Source: CADCVT01 sp036389155 (lineage in GTDB: Bacteria; Actinomycetota; Thermoleophilia; Solirubrobacterales; Solirubrobacteraceae). Taken from it: 64,000 bases of DNA. The translations under genes were made by a program, and so were the position numbers. Of this stretch, positions 49,834-58,436 are shown in pieces. The stretch's first letter is position 1. The number at the start of each line of letters is the position of its first letter. The stretch is from positions 114,791 to 178,790 of the forward strand of contig DASVQN010000056.1 of NCBI GenBank assembly GCA_036389155.1, in the 5' to 3' direction. The notes under the pieces are model-generated. The model was not told where the DNA came from. It did no database searches and was given only the letters and a program-made list of their open reading frames with translations.

Positions 49834-49839
49834 AGACTA
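49834..49839 (-). promoter_or_regulatory. -10 box TAGTCT of the GT2 gene
   Basis: TAGTCT is eight bases before the ATG at 49825 on the minus strand. The divergent plus-strand start (49846) is only 20 bases away from 49825, so its promoter must overlap; no good plus-strand -10 box at 6-8 bases is visible. Confidence 0.5.
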
Positions 49840-49845
49840 CGGCCG

Positions 49846-50619
49846 GTGCAGAAGACCTCCTACCGTCGCGTCTACCACCGGGTGTGGTGGGCGCCCAAGG
49901 TGCGAAGCATCGTGACCGGCCGGTTCTTCCAGCGGGACATGCCGGACACCACCCACCTCCACGCCTACTACGAGGGCACCGACATGATCGGGCCGCTCCA
50001 GCGCGACGAGGGGATCCTGCTCTACGGCCTGGTCCGCGTCACCCGCCCGCGCACCGTCGTCGAGTTCGGCTTCCACCAGGGGCGCAGCGCCTTCAACTTC
50101 CTGCGGGCGATGGACGACGACGCGCGGCTGTACAGCTACGACATCGACGACGAGTCGGCGATGCTCGCGCGCGAGCTGTTCGGGCACGACCGCCGCCTGC
50201 GCTTCCATCACAAGTCCCAGGGCGAGTTCGACCCTGCGGACCTCGACGGGCGGCCGGTCGACCTGGTGTTCCTCGACGCCGCGCACGACCCGGGGCTCAA
50301 CCGCGAGACGCTCGAGCGCGTGATCCCGGCGCTCGCGCCGGACGCGATCATCGCGGTCCACGACACCGGCACGATGCACCGCTCCGGCCTCACGCCCGCG
50401 CAGGTGCTCGAGGCCGACACGATCTGGCACCGCCAGTGGGTCGAGCCGGACGCGTTCGAGCACCAGCCCGGAGAGCGCGCCACCGTCAACTGGATGCGCG
50501 ACCACCACCCGGAGTTCGCGCAGCTGCACCTGCACACGCACGAGGTGATCCGGTGGGGCCTGACGCTGCTGCAGCGCAGCGAGCGCCTGCCGACGTGCGT
50601 CGAGATGCCCGAAGCGTGA
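49846..50619 (+). CDS. Class I SAM-dependent methyltransferase (methyltransferase 24 type)
   Basis: 257 residues from GTG 49846. The SAM-binding strand and glycine loop are VVEFGFHQGRSAFNFL, followed by LYSYDIDDESAMLAREL, VDLVFLDAAHDPGLNRETLE and IIAVHDTGTMHRSG, a layout typical of glycan- and cephalosporin-hydroxylase-like methyltransferases. It probably methylates a sugar of the polysaccharide. The next gene starts inside its stop (GTGA), so three genes (49846-52381) form one coupled operon. Confidence 0.87.
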   Translation: MQKTSYRRVYHRVWWAPKVRSIVTGRFFQRDMPDTTHLHAYYEGTDMIGPLQRDEGILLYGLVRVTRPRTVVEFGFHQGRSAFNFLRAMDDDARLYSYDIDDESAMLARELFGHDRRLRFHHKSQGEFDPADLDGRPVDLVFLDAAHDPGLNRETLERVIPALAPDAIIAVHDTGTMHRSGLTPAQVLEADTIWHRQWVEPDAFEHQPGERATVNWMRDHHPEFAQLHLHTHEVIRWGLTLLQRSERLPTCVEMPEA

Positions 50620-51497
50620 AGGCTCGCCACGCCTTCGAGCGCGCCGCGCGGCGCATGGGCTACGACCTCGTGCGTCGCGGGCCGCTCAGCCCGGTGCCCG
50701 AGGTTCCGCAGGACGGGCATCCCGTGTGGGGGCGCCGCTCGCGCCTTCCGGGCGTGCCCTTCGACCTCGACGAGCAGGTCGCGCTGCTCGAGGGGCCGCT
50801 GCGCCCGTACGTCGAGGAGTTCGCCCGCGAGGTGCGGGGCGCGGGTTTCGACCTCTGGAACCAGATGTTCCAGGCCGGCGACGCCGAGGCCCTCTACGCG
50901 CTGGTCCGGCACCTGAGGCCGCGGCGGATCCTGGAGATCGGCTCGGGGAACTCGACGAAGGTGAGCGCCGCGGCGTGCGTGGCCAACGCGCGCGACGGCG
51001 TGCGGACGGAGCTCGTCGCCGTCGACCCCCAGCCTCGCGTCCAGCTGGCCGCCGGCCTGCCGGGCCTCGCGGCGATCGAGCGGCGCGACGCCCGCGAGCT
51101 GCCCGCCGAGCGCTTCGCCGAGCTGCGGGCCGGCGACGTCCTCTTCGTGGACACCTGGCACGTCGTCAAGCTCGGCAGCGAGGTCAACTGGCTCGTGCTG
51201 GATGTGCTGCCGTCGCTGGAGCGCGGCGTCTGGGTGCACTTCCACGACGTCTTCCTGCCCTACGAGTACCCGCGCTACATGTTCACGACCGCGGGCTACC
51301 TGAACGAGCAGCACCTCCTCGAGGCGTTCCTGCTCGGCGGCGACTGGGCGGTGGAGCTGGCGCTCGCGGCGCTGTTCCGCGACCGCCACGACCAGCTCGT
51401 CGACGTGATCCCGAGCCTGAAGGAGCCCGTGCCCGGCGTGCCGGAGCTGCGGACGTGGCTGCCGAGCTCGCTGTGGATCCGCCGCCGCCCGGCATGA
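50616..51497 (+). CDS. SAM-dependent methyltransferase-like protein
   Basis: 293 residues from GTG 50616. The SAM loop ILEIGSGNSTKVSAAA is followed by ELVAVDPQPRVQLAAGLPGL, GDVLFVDTWHVVKLGSEVNW and GVWVHFHDVFLPYEYPRYMF. The VDTWH and HFHD elements suggest a metal-assisted active site, as in the methyltransferase 24 group. N-terminal residues 1-80 are an extra helical part. It overlaps both neighbours by four bases (GTGA, ATGA), which implies tight stoichiometry with the first methyltransferase and the GT2. Confidence 0.85.
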   Translation: MKARHAFERAARRMGYDLVRRGPLSPVPEVPQDGHPVWGRRSRLPGVPFDLDEQVALLEGPLRPYVEEFAREVRGAGFDLWNQMFQAGDAEALYALVRHLRPRRILEIGSGNSTKVSAAACVANARDGVRTELVAVDPQPRVQLAAGLPGLAAIERRDARELPAERFAELRAGDVLFVDTWHVVKLGSEVNWLVLDVLPSLERGVWVHFHDVFLPYEYPRYMFTTAGYLNEQHLLEAFLLGGDWAVELALAALFRDRHDQLVDVIPSLKEPVPGVPELRTWLPSSLWIRRRPA

Positions 51498-52381
51498 CCG
51501 TCGCCTGCGTCGTCGTCACCCGCGACCGGCGCGAGGTGCTGCGCGAGAGCCTGGCCGCGATCGACGCGCAGACGCATCCGGTGGAGCACCTGGTCGTCGT
51601 CGACAACGCGAGCTCGGACGGCACCGCCGACATGGTGCGCGCCGAGCATCCCGCCGCGCACGTGGTGGAGCTGCGCGAGAACGCCGGCGGCGCGGGCGGG
51701 TTCCACGCCGGCATCGACTTCGCGCGCAGGACGGGCGCCGCGTGGGTGTGGATCCTCGACGACGACTCGGTCGCGCGGCCGGACGCGCTCGAGCGCCTGC
51801 TGGCCGCGCCGTGGCGGGAGGCGGGGCTGCCCGAGCCGTCGCTGCTCGCCAGCCGCGTCAACTGGCGCGACGGCGAGCCGCACCCCATGAACCGGCCTGT
51901 GCTGCTGCGCCGCGATCCCGACCGGATGGTGCGCGCGGCCCGCGCCGGGCTGCTGCCGATCCGCACGTCGACCTTCGTCTCCACCCTGGTCGCCACGGCC
52001 GCGATCGAGCGGCACGGCCTGCCGCTCGCCGAGTACTTCCTGCAGGCCGACGACATCGAGTACACCGGGCGGATCCTGCGCTCCGAGCCGGGCTACGTCG
52101 TGCCGGAGAGCGTGGTCGAGCACCGCACCCCGACGGCGCACGACTTCACGAGCGACGCGGGCCGGTTCTTCTTCCACCTGCGCAACACGCTCTACATGCT
52201 CCGCAGCCCGGCGTGGTCGCGCCCGGAGAAGGCGGCGCTCGTCTGGGCGGCGCTCTACACCACCGCTCGCTACCTGCGCGTGCAGGGGGTCAGCCGGGAG
52301 AGCGTGTCGTCGATCGGGCGCGCCGTGGCGAGCGGCGTTCGAGGACCTCGGCGGCCAGGCGCAGGCGCTCGCGCCCGTTGA
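51494..52381 (+). CDS. Family 2 glycosyltransferase, galactofuranosyl/rhamnosyl-like
   Basis: 295 residues. VACVVVTRDRREVLRESLAA, VVDNASSDGTADMVRAEHP and NAGGAGGFHAGIDFARRTGA lead to the donor motif WVWILDDDSVARPDAL. The GGAGGFHxG segment followed by WxWxxDDD is the pattern of GlfT1/RfbN-type transferases. The acceptor loop has FLQADDIEYTGRIL and a histidine-containing VVEHRTPT. Galactofuranose is only a suggestion. The 3' end overlaps the convergent gene for 92 bases. Confidence 0.9.
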   Translation: MTVACVVVTRDRREVLRESLAAIDAQTHPVEHLVVVDNASSDGTADMVRAEHPAAHVVELRENAGGAGGFHAGIDFARRTGAAWVWILDDDSVARPDALERLLAAPWREAGLPEPSLLASRVNWRDGEPHPMNRPVLLRRDPDRMVRAARAGLLPIRTSTFVSTLVATAAIERHGLPLAEYFLQADDIEYTGRILRSEPGYVVPESVVEHRTPTAHDFTSDAGRFFFHLRNTLYMLRSPAWSRPEKAALVWAALYTTARYLRVQGVSRESVSSIGRAVASGVRGPRRPGAGARAR

Positions 52382-52859
52382 GCCCCGGCCGCACCAGCAG
52401 CCGCGCGTAGCCCGGGCCCGGCCGGACGGCGTCGGCGACGCTGTCGGGCACGAGGAACCCTCCGCCGGCGCGCAGCGCCTGCGCCGTCCACGCGTACGAC
52501 GCCCCCTCGGGGCCCTCGCCGCGGACGAGCAGCGACGCGCCGCTCACCGCGCGCACCGGGAGGACCCGCAGGGGCGCGACCTTCATCGCCGGCCCCGAGT
52601 CGCCCTGAGGCGGGAGCGGCCGGTGGCCGGGCGCGAGCTCGCCGCCGGGGCCGAGCACCGCGCTCGCGAGGACCGTCGCGTCGACGCGGCCGACCGCGTC
52701 CAGCAGCGCGGCGAGCGCGCGGTCGCGCGGGATCGCGCTGCCGTCGAGCAGCCAGGTCCATCCCGTGGCGGCGCGGTCCGCGGCAGCCGCGCGCTGGCGC
52801 TCGGCCTCGGCGCGCACGTCCGCGCCGGCGCTCCGGGCGACGACGAGCGCGACGGTCAC
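52290..52859 (-). CDS. GT2-like fragmentary protein
   Basis: 189 residues from GTG 52859, coupled to the GT39-like gene by GTGA. The N-terminal VTVALVVARSAGADVRAEAE and GWTWLLDGSAIPRDRALAALL correspond to the end of strand 1 and the donor-binding D-x-S/D area of GT2 enzymes, followed by VDATVLASAVLGPGGELAPG and AVSGASLLVRGEG. The first Rossmann half (VDNxSxDGT) is missing, so it is a shortened, possibly inactive relative or an accessory subunit. Its 3' end overlaps the convergent GT2 gene by 92 bases. Confidence 0.65.
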   Translation of the reverse strand: MTVALVVARSAGADVRAEAERQRAAAADRAATGWTWLLDGSAIPRDRALAALLDAVGRVDATVLASAVLGPGGELAPGHRPLPPQGDSGPAMKVAPLRVLPVRAVSGASLLVRGEGPEGASYAWTAQALRAGGGFLVPDSVADAVRPGPGYARLLVRPGLNGRERLRLAAEVLERRSPRRARSTTRSPG

Positions 52860-54901
52860 GGGCGCCCCAGCAGCGTCAGCCGCTGGTCCTGCGCGAGCCT
52901 GCGGAACCCGGCCTGCGTGGCCCACGCCTCCTCCTGCGCCACGGCGCCGGGCGCGGCGGGGCGGTAGACGACGAGCAGGTCGAAGCGACCGCGCCGCAGG
53001 GCGGCCTGGAAGTCGCGCGCGTCGTCGTACCTGCGCAGCAGGTCGTCGACGAACGGGCCGACGTACGCGACGTCGTTGCGCAGCCGGGGCCCGAACGCCG
53101 GATAGATCGGGCTCGTGTCCGTGACGACCTCGGTCCCCGCGATCCCGACGCGGTGCCCCTGCGGCGCGTAGGTCCGGATGAAGCGCGACGGCGCGTCGTG
53201 CGCCGCGTAGCGCCGCTCCTCCTGGCGGTCCTGCAGCGCGCGGCCGCCCGCGAGCGCGACGAGCACGAGGAGCGCCGCGCCGGCGAGCGCGAGCGGTCGG
53301 CTCGGCCGCCGGGCGCGGCCGCGCAGCGCTGCGACGCCCGCCGCCGCGACCAGGAGCGCCGCGGACGCGAGGACGACGTCGGCGGTGTCGATCCCGAGCG
53401 GCGGCGCCTTGGCGAGACCCGCGACGACCGCGATCAGCAGGGCGGCCTCGAACGCGAGGCGCAGGCGCTGGTCGCGCCCGGCCAGCCACGCCGCCAGCGC
53501 CGCCGCGAGGACGACGGCGGGCAGGCCGTAGCGGGCGTTCGGCCCGACGAGCTGGGGCGCGCCCTCCGGCCCCCACGCGCCGTTCGGCGTGACCACGTAG
53601 GCGACGAGCAGCGCGGCGGTGCCGGCGCCGAGGAGCATGACCTCCGGGCGCCGCCGCCCGGCGACGACGGCGGCGATCGCCGCGACGAGCACGAGGGGCA
53701 CGAACGGGCCCCACGCGTCCCACCACGCGGGCACGATGTAGTCGGTCACCACGGCGCGGTCGGTCGCGTAGTGCGCGATCGAGAACCCGACCCGCGCGGT
53801 CAGCTCGTTGAACGGCGCCGGGAAGATCGTGATCCCCAGCGGGTCCACGGCGGCGGGGAACGTCGGGCTCGAGGTGACGGCGAGGTTGCGCACGAGCCAC
53901 ACGCCGCCCGCCGCGGCGACCGCTCCGGCGACGATGGCGCTGTCCGCCGCCGGGCGCCGCCACGCGCGCTCGCCCAGCAGGCGGGAGAGCAGCCACAGGC
54001 CGACGACGATCACCGCGGCCGGCGCGCCGTACCACTTGGTCCCGAACCCCAGGCCGAGCGCCAGTCCGGCGACGACGAGCTCGGCGGTCATGCGCGTTCG
54101 CGCGAAGCGCAGGAGGAACAGCACGCCCGTCGCCAGCCCGAAGAAGACGACGCCGTCGGCGAGGCCCTGGACGACCAGGTACGCCATGTGCGGCATGGCG
54201 AGGAACGCGATCCCGACGAGCCACGCGGTCGTGCGCGGGGCCGCGAGCTGCCGGGCCAGCGCGTACAGGGCGACCACGGTCAGTGCGGCGAACGGATAGG
54301 GCGCGAAGCGGACGAACGCGTCCTGACGCCACGGCAGCACGGTCGCGAGCTGGAGCAGCACGCCGTTCTGTGGGTAGTTGCCGTTCGCGAGCAGCGGCAC
54401 GAACTGGTCGTTGTGCCAGATCGACCCGCGCTGGATGAGCCGCGCCATGTCCGGCAGGTAGACGTTGAGCTGGTCGATGTGCGTGATGCCCTGCGTCGCC
54501 TGCGTCCTCGTGGCGACGAGCAGCCAGCCGCCGACCGCCGCGGCGCCCGCCGCGACCAGCAGCCACGACAGCGGGCCCTCGGGCGCGCCACGATCCTCGG
54601 GGGGCGGCTCGTGGTGCGCAGCCGCGCTCGTGCGGGGCACCGCGGTCGCCGCCGCCGCGGCGAGCAGCGCCGTGATCAGGACGCTCCAGCGCGACAGGAC
54701 CCCGAGCATCGCCGGCAGCAGGTGCACGGCGATCACCGCCGCGGTCATCACCACCGCGCCCGCGAGCAGCCGCGGCGCGCCCGTCAGCCACGGCAGGCGC
54801 CGGCGCACGACGACGACGGCCACCCACGCGGCGGCCGCGAGCACCGCGGCCAGAAGCGCGCATCCGAGGAGGTACTCCCCCAGCCCCACCCGATCCGGCA
54901 T
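52856..54901 (-). CDS. GT39/GT-C-like integral membrane glycosyltransferase
   Basis: 681 residues and about 12-14 membrane helices. The first large external loop contains THIDQLNVYLPDMARLIQRG and GNYPQNGVLLQLATVLPW, corresponding to the acidic catalytic loop of GT-C enzymes that use polyprenyl-phosphate sugars. Later segments GTKWYGAPAAVIVVGLWLL and GPNARYGLPAVVLAAALAAW fit the PMT/ArnT fold. The C-terminal 110 residues are outside the membrane. It would add a sugar on the outer face after flipping. The ATG follows TAGCCT by seven bases. Confidence 0.82.
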   Translation of the reverse strand: MPDRVGLGEYLLGCALLAAVLAAAAWVAVVVVRRRLPWLTGAPRLLAGAVVMTAAVIAVHLLPAMLGVLSRWSVLITALLAAAAATAVPRTSAAAHHEPPPEDRGAPEGPLSWLLVAAGAAAVGGWLLVATRTQATQGITHIDQLNVYLPDMARLIQRGSIWHNDQFVPLLANGNYPQNGVLLQLATVLPWRQDAFVRFAPYPFAALTVVALYALARQLAAPRTTAWLVGIAFLAMPHMAYLVVQGLADGVVFFGLATGVLFLLRFARTRMTAELVVAGLALGLGFGTKWYGAPAAVIVVGLWLLSRLLGERAWRRPAADSAIVAGAVAAAGGVWLVRNLAVTSSPTFPAAVDPLGITIFPAPFNELTARVGFSIAHYATDRAVVTDYIVPAWWDAWGPFVPLVLVAAIAAVVAGRRRPEVMLLGAGTAALLVAYVVTPNGAWGPEGAPQLVGPNARYGLPAVVLAAALAAWLAGRDQRLRLAFEAALLIAVVAGLAKAPPLGIDTADVVLASAALLVAAAGVAALRGRARRPSRPLALAGAALLVLVALAGGRALQDRQEERRYAAHDAPSRFIRTYAPQGHRVGIAGTEVVTDTSPIYPAFGPRLRNDVAYVGPFVDDLLRRYDDARDFQAALRRGRFDLLVVYRPAAPGAVAQEEAWATQAGFRRLAQDQRLTLLGRP

Positions 54902-54908
54902 CGCGCAG

Positions 54909-54918
54909 AGGCTACGGT
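54909..54918. promoter_or_regulatory. Opposed -10 boxes sharing TA
   Basis: Minus-strand TAGCCT (54914-54909) is seven bases before ATG 54901; plus-strand TACGGT (54913-54918) is six bases before ATG 54925. They share TA at 54913-54914 in a 23-base spacer. Confidence 0.55.
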
Positions 54919-54924
54919 GCGCCG

Positions 54925-55887
54925 ATGGCGGCCCCGCCCACCATCTCCGTCGTCGCGCCGACGTACGGCCGGCGCAGCGAGCTGCCGCGGTTCCTGGAGC
55001 CGCTGCTGGAGCAGCCGGCCGACGAGGTCGTGATCGCCGTCGACGGCTCGCGCGACGGCTCGGTCGAGTGGCTGCGCGAGCGGGCGCGCGGCGACGCGCG
55101 GCTCGTCGTCCTCGACCTGCCCAACCGCGGCGCGGGGCCGACGCGGCAGGCCGGGGTCGAGGCGGCGACCAAGGACGTCGTGCTGCTGATGGACGACGAC
55201 GTGATCGCCTCCCCCGACCTCGTCGAGGGGCATGCGCGCCACCACGCCGGCCTCGAGCCCAAGCTGGTCCTCGGCTACATGCCCAACGACTGGCGCGCGG
55301 TGGCGCCGGACCGGCGCGCCGTCGCCGCGGTGTACCGCGCCGGGTACGAGGAGCAGTGCGCGCGCTACCGCGAGGACCCTGCGTTCGTCCTGCGCAACCT
55401 GTGGGGCGGGAACCTGTCGATGCCGCGCGAGGACATGGTCCGCGTCGGCATCGCGGGGCTCGCCGTCCCGCGCGGGCAGGACGACCGCGAGTTCGGGCTG
55501 CGCTGCATGAAGGCGGGGATCCGCGGCGTCTTCGACCCGTCCCTGTACGCGACGCACCTCTACGACCGGTCGTTCGAGGCCTACCGCCGCGACTCACGCC
55601 TGCAGGGCGAGTCGCGCCGGCTGCTGCGCCACGCGCACGCCGACGTCGTCGGCGACGACCCGGCTAGCTCGCTGCAGCTCGGCGACACGGTGGGGCTGGG
55701 ACTGCCGCGGCCGCTGCGCCGCGTCTGGCCGCTGCTGGCCCGCGACCCGCTCTTCGGCCCGCTCACCGCCGCGATGGCGCTCGCGCACCGCGCCGCGGTG
55801 CGGCAGGGTCACCTGGGGATGGACGTCTTCGCCTGCCGCGGCCTGGGCTCGCTCGAGGTGATGCGCGGCGTGCTCGACGCGGGCTGA
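54925..55887 (+). CDS. Family 2 glycosyltransferase
   Basis: 320 residues. ISVVAPTYGRRSELPRFLEP, VVIAVDGSRDGSVEWLRER, NRGAGPTRQAGVEAATKDVV and the donor motif LLMDDDVIASPDLVEGHARH define a GT-A fold. The acceptor part has NLWGGNLSMPREDMVRVG and RGQDDREFGLRCMKAGI (a D-D catalytic region). The product is unknown. It ends in a 79-base convergent overlap with the oxidoreductase gene and marks the right end of the glycan cluster. Confidence 0.92.
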   Translation: MAAPPTISVVAPTYGRRSELPRFLEPLLEQPADEVVIAVDGSRDGSVEWLRERARGDARLVVLDLPNRGAGPTRQAGVEAATKDVVLLMDDDVIASPDLVEGHARHHAGLEPKLVLGYMPNDWRAVAPDRRAVAAVYRAGYEEQCARYREDPAFVLRNLWGGNLSMPREDMVRVGIAGLAVPRGQDDREFGLRCMKAGIRGVFDPSLYATHLYDRSFEAYRRDSRLQGESRRLLRHAHADVVGDDPASSLQLGDTVGLGLPRPLRRVWPLLARDPLFGPLTAAMALAHRAAVRQGHLGMDVFACRGLGSLEVMRGVLDAG

Positions 55888-57353
55888 GCCAGCACGTGCA
55901 TCGCCGCGTTGTGGCCGGCGACGCCGCTCACGCCGCCGCCTCGCCGCGCGCCGGCGCCGCACAGCACGATCCGCGGGTCGTCGGTCGCGACGCCCCACGG
56001 GTCGGCGGGGTCGTCGCTCCACGGCCAGTCGAGCGCGCCGTGGAAGATGTTCCCGGCGGGCAGGCGCAGCTCGCGCTCGAGGTCGAGCGGCGACTTGACC
56101 TCGACGCACGGCTCGCCGGCGGCGTCGCGCGCCAGGCAGTCGCGGATCGGCTCGTCGAGCTCGGCGTCGAGCGCGGCGAGGTAGCGGCGCAGCAGGAGCC
56201 GCTTGACGGCGGCCTCGTCGCCGGTGCGGAACAGCGCGGCCGGCGTGTGCAGCCCGAACAGCGTGAGCGTGTGGCGCCCGGGCGCGATCGAGGGGTCGGT
56301 GAGCGTGTGGCAGTACAGCTCGGCGGGCGGCAGGGCGGGAACCTCGCCCGCGGCGGCCTGCGCGTACGCCGCCTCGAGCTGATCGTCGCGCTCGGCGAGA
56401 CGGAACGTGCCGGCGAACGCGTCCTCCGCGGCGACGCCGCCGCGCACGCGCGGGAGGCGGTCGAGCAACAGGTTGACCTTCGTCTGACAGCCCTCGGCGG
56501 AGGGCGAGGCGTCGAGGCCGCGGAGGCGCGCGAGCTCGGCCGGCGCGACGTTGGCCAGCACGTGCCCCGCCGTCGTCGCGTGCTCCTCCCCGTCCTCGCG
56601 CCACGTCACCTCGGCGCCGTCGATGCGCAGCACCTCCGCGTCCGTCCGGGTCTCGGCGCCCGCGTCCCGGGCGGCGGCGGCGAGGGCAGCGCTGATCGCC
56701 CCCATCCCGCCGACCGGGACCTGCCACGGCCCGCCGACGACGTGCCACAGGAAGCAGCGGTTCTGCGTGAGCGCCGGGTCGTCGAGGCTCGCGAACGTGC
56801 CGATGAGCCCGTCGGTCGCGACGACGCCGCGGACGAGCGGGTGGTCGAAGCGCTCGCGCAGCCACTCCCCCAGCGGCCGCTCGGCCAGTGGCTCCCACGC
56901 GTCGCCGAGCAGCGACCGCGCCTCGTCGCGCGACGGCAGCGGCGCGGTCACGGTCGGGAAGAGCCGGCGCGCGGCCCGTTCGAGCTCGGCCGCGAGGCGG
57001 ACGAACGCGTCGTGGTCGCGCTCGGCACCGATCGCCGCGAACGACGCGCGCGTGCGCTCCGACGACGGGTCGCTGTCGAAGAGCAGCCCGCTCGCGTACG
57101 CGGCGACGCGACGTCGCGCGAGCCGCAGCGGGATCCCCAGCTCGCGGGCGATGCGCGGCGGGAAGAGGCTGACCAGATACGCGTACCGCGACAGCCGTGC
57201 GTCCTGCCCGGCGAACGGCTGCTCGCTCACCGCGGCGCCGCCGGGCTCCGGGCGGCGCTCGAGCACGAGCACCGACCGCCCCGCCTTCGCCAGGTACGAG
57301 GCGGCGACGAGCGCGTTGTGCCCGCCGCCGGCGATGACGACGTCCACCGACAT
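55809..57353 (-). CDS. FAD-dependent phytoene-desaturase-like oxidoreductase
   Basis: 514 residues. The dinucleotide fold starts VDVVIAGGGHNALVAASYLA, followed by VLVLERRPEPGGAAVSEQPF, the Rossmann hallmark with GxGxxG as GGGHNA. Mid-protein VPVGGMGAISAALAAAARDAG lines the second FAD contact, and the C-terminal GxxxxGVSGVAGHNAA matches the amine-oxidase/CrtI end. The substrate is not clear: carotenoid, polyprenyl or other hydrophobic compound. No other carotenoid gene is in the window. The last 25 residues are coded in the overlap with the GT2 gene. Confidence 0.87.
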   Translation of the reverse strand: MSVDVVIAGGGHNALVAASYLAKAGRSVLVLERRPEPGGAAVSEQPFAGQDARLSRYAYLVSLFPPRIARELGIPLRLARRRVAAYASGLLFDSDPSSERTRASFAAIGAERDHDAFVRLAAELERAARRLFPTVTAPLPSRDEARSLLGDAWEPLAERPLGEWLRERFDHPLVRGVVATDGLIGTFASLDDPALTQNRCFLWHVVGGPWQVPVGGMGAISAALAAAARDAGAETRTDAEVLRIDGAEVTWREDGEEHATTAGHVLANVAPAELARLRGLDASPSAEGCQTKVNLLLDRLPRVRGGVAAEDAFAGTFRLAERDDQLEAAYAQAAAGEVPALPPAELYCHTLTDPSIAPGRHTLTLFGLHTPAALFRTGDEAAVKRLLLRRYLAALDAELDEPIRDCLARDAAGEPCVEVKSPLDLERELRLPAGNIFHGALDWPWSDDPADPWGVATDDPRIVLCGAGARRGGGVSGVAGHNAAMHVLAQPASSTPRITSSEPRPRQAKTSIPR

Positions 57354-57360
57354 GCCCGCA

Positions 57361-57366
57361 TACCCT
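57361..57366 (+). promoter_or_regulatory. -10 box of murB
   Basis: TACCCT ends eight bases before GTG 57375; no Shine-Dalgarno is present, so a leaderless transcript is likely. Confidence 0.45.
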
Positions 57367-57374
57367 GACACGCC

Positions 57375-58436
57375 GTGACCGCGCGGCTCGCCGAGCTCAC
57401 CACCCTGCGCCTCGGCGGCCCCGCCCGCCGGCTGCTGCGTGCCGCGACCGAGGAGGAGCTGGTCTCGCTCGTCCGCGAGGCCGACGCGGCGGGCGAGCCG
57501 CTGCTCGTCCTCGCCGGGGGCAGCAACGTCGTCGTCGCCGACGAGGGGTTCGACGGGACGGTCGTGCGGGTCCAGACGCGTGGGGTCGAGGCGCACGGAG
57601 ACCTTCTGGAGGTGGCCGCCGGCGAGCCCTGGGACCCGTTCGTCGCGCGCTGCGTGCGCGACGGGCTGTCCGGGATCGAGTGCCTGTCCGGCATCCCCGG
57701 GTCGGTGGGCGCCACGCCGATCCAGAACGTCGGCGCCTACGGCCAGGAGGTCAGCGAGACGATCGCGTCGGTCCGGGTGCTGGACCGCACGACCGGCGCC
57801 GTCGAGGAGCTCGCCCCCGAGGCGTGCGGGTTCTCCTACCGCAGCAGCGCGTTCAAGCGCGACCCCGGCCACTGGGTCGTCCTCGCCGTCGCCTTCCGCC
57901 TGGAGCGCAGCGCCCTGAGCGCCCCGATCGCGTACGCGGAGCTGGCGCGCGCGCTCGACGTCGAGCCGGGCGAGCGGGCGGCGCTGGGCGACGTGCGCGA
58001 GGCGGTGCTGGCGCTGCGCCGCCACAAGGGGATGGTCCTCGACCCGGCCGACCCCGACTCGGTCTCCGCCGGCTCGTTCTTCACGAACCCGATCCTCACC
58101 GCGGACGAGTTCGCCCGGCTGGAGGCGCGCGCGGGCGACGGGCCCGTCCCGCGCTGGCCCGAGGCCGGCGGGCGCGTCAAGACGTCGGCCGCGTGGCTGA
58201 TCGAGCGCGCCGGGTTCACGAAGGGCTACGGCGACCCCGCGGCGATCGCGATCTCGTCCAAGCACACGCTCGCGCTGACCAACCGCGGCGCGGGGACGAC
58301 GCGCGACCTCGTCGCGCTGGCGCTCGAGGTGGCCGACGGCGTGCGGCGCGAGTTCGGGGTCGACCTGCACCCCGAGCCCGTCTTCGTCGGCCACGAGTGG
58401 CGCGGCGCGCCGGCGGCTCAGAGCTCGCGGGCGTAG
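57375..58436 (+). CDS. murB: UDP-N-acetylenolpyruvoylglucosamine reductase (MurB)
   Basis: 353 residues from GTG 57375. FAD-binding elements are LTTLRLGGPARRLLRA, LVLAGGSNVVVADEGFDG and CLSGIPGSVGATPIQNVGAYG. The catalytic serine lies in SAGSFFTNPILTADEF and the glutamate in LHPEPVFVGHEW. KTSAAWLIERAGFTKG binds the substrate. It reduces the enolpyruvyl group with NADPH to give UDP-MurNAc in peptidoglycan synthesis, in the cytoplasm. The rest of the mur cluster is absent here, common in actinobacteria where murB stands alone. Its end overlaps the GNAT gene by 19 bases. Confidence 0.96.
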   Translation: MTARLAELTTLRLGGPARRLLRAATEEELVSLVREADAAGEPLLVLAGGSNVVVADEGFDGTVVRVQTRGVEAHGDLLEVAAGEPWDPFVARCVRDGLSGIECLSGIPGSVGATPIQNVGAYGQEVSETIASVRVLDRTTGAVEELAPEACGFSYRSSAFKRDPGHWVVLAVAFRLERSALSAPIAYAELARALDVEPGERAALGDVREAVLALRRHKGMVLDPADPDSVSAGSFFTNPILTADEFARLEARAGDGPVPRWPEAGGRVKTSAAWLIERAGFTKGYGDPAAIAISSKHTLALTNRGAGTTRDLVALALEVADGVRREFGVDLHPEPVFVGHEWRGAPAAQSSRA

